NCBI GenBank assembly: GCA_900320035.1
Contig: ONQU01000019.1
Span: forward strand, 1 to 5,198
DNA length: 5,198 nucleotides
Reading direction: 5' to 3'
Origin: an uncultured Rhodospirillaceae bacterium
GTDB lineage: Bacteria > Pseudomonadota > Alphaproteobacteria > RF32 > CAG-239
The translations under genes were made by a program, and so were the position numbers. A model generated the notes under the pieces. It made no database searches and was not told the DNA's origin. It saw nothing but the letters and a program-made list of their open reading frames with translations. This document shows, one piece after another, positions 4,994-5,198 of this stretch (positions are counted from its first letter, which is position 1; every line of letters begins with the position of its first letter).

Positions 4994-5191
4994 ATGGGTA
5001 AATTTTTTAGTTTTGGACTGGCTGTTTCGGCCATAGGAATGGGCGTTTTTTGGAGCCCGTTGTTTTGTGATGTGTCACGTGAAACGGAGCAAACAACAAC
5101 CACTTTAGGATTGGCTATTGCTTTTGTTGGCGCTTTATGTATTTACGTAGCACTGATTTTGGATTGGCGTAAACGTCGTCATTATTGTTAA
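4994..5191 (+). CDS. Small two-helix inner-membrane protein, uncharacterised
   Basis: The 65-residue product is not one I recognise. Two hydrophobic segments, about residues 5-24 and 36-56, flank a short polar loop (CDVSRETEQTTT). The tail DWRKRRHYC is strongly basic. By the positive-inside rule both ends should be cytoplasmic, with the loop in the periplasm, giving a membrane hairpin. There is no lipoprotein box or cleavable signal peptide that I can see. Cysteines occur at 25, 49 and 65, the last being the final residue. The gene has a near-consensus promoter (4903-4930). The start is the weak point: AAGGA (4973-4977) lies 16 bases upstream of the ATG, too far for ordinary initiation, and no better in-frame start exists. 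It may be regulated, or the start may be leader-dependent. Codon use and membrane topology support a real gene; no function is assigned. Confidence 0.65.
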   Translation: MGKFFSFGLAVSAIGMGVFWSPLFCDVSRETEQTTTTLGLAIAFVGALCIYVALILDWRKRRHYC

Positions 5192-5198
5192 CCATAAA

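Overview
This window looks like a chromosomal replication-gene locus from an AT-rich alphaproteobacterium. The reasons are the gene order rpsT–dnaA–dnaN–recF on one strand, the S20 C-terminus, the dnaN ending MPMRV, and the RecF signature segment CSTGEQKALL with an N-terminal extension before the conserved RLTLTNYRNY. The genus cannot be fixed from the sequence alone. Codon use is AT-rich throughout and similar from gene to gene, so nothing points to recent gene transfer.

Layout. Bases 1-129 are the 3' end of rpsT (ribosomal protein S20), followed by an AT-rich hairpin over its stop codon and then a rho-independent terminator (162-204). A 376-base gap follows. It contains a candidate extended -10 promoter abutting the terminator and a TTGACA-type element, but no convincing DnaA-box cluster. 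dnaA (506-1906), dnaN (2003-3121) and recF (3126-4343) follow in the same direction. dnaN has a structured 96-base leader of its own, and recF starts 4 bases after the dnaN stop. Downstream, where gyrB sits in many bacteria, there are instead two short genes I do not recognise. The first is a soluble 124-residue protein (4435-4809) with its own sigma70-like promoter and a strong terminator. The second is a 65-residue two-helix membrane protein (4994-5191) with a near-consensus promoter and a leader of about 57 bases.

How the genes work together. DnaA opens the replication origin, DnaN is the sliding clamp that tethers the polymerase, and RecF helps load RecA at gapped forks, so the core is a replication and repair cluster. 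The two downstream genes appear to be separate transcription units, and their position does not by itself link them to replication.

The most interesting signals are regulatory. A 13-base element lies almost exactly the same distance (80 and 79 bases) upstream of the dnaA and dnaN starts. A five-codon leader reading frame with its own Shine-Dalgarno ends just before dnaN. A near-perfect 12-pair hairpin lies inside the first codons of recF. I do not see a clearly new multi-gene system here.
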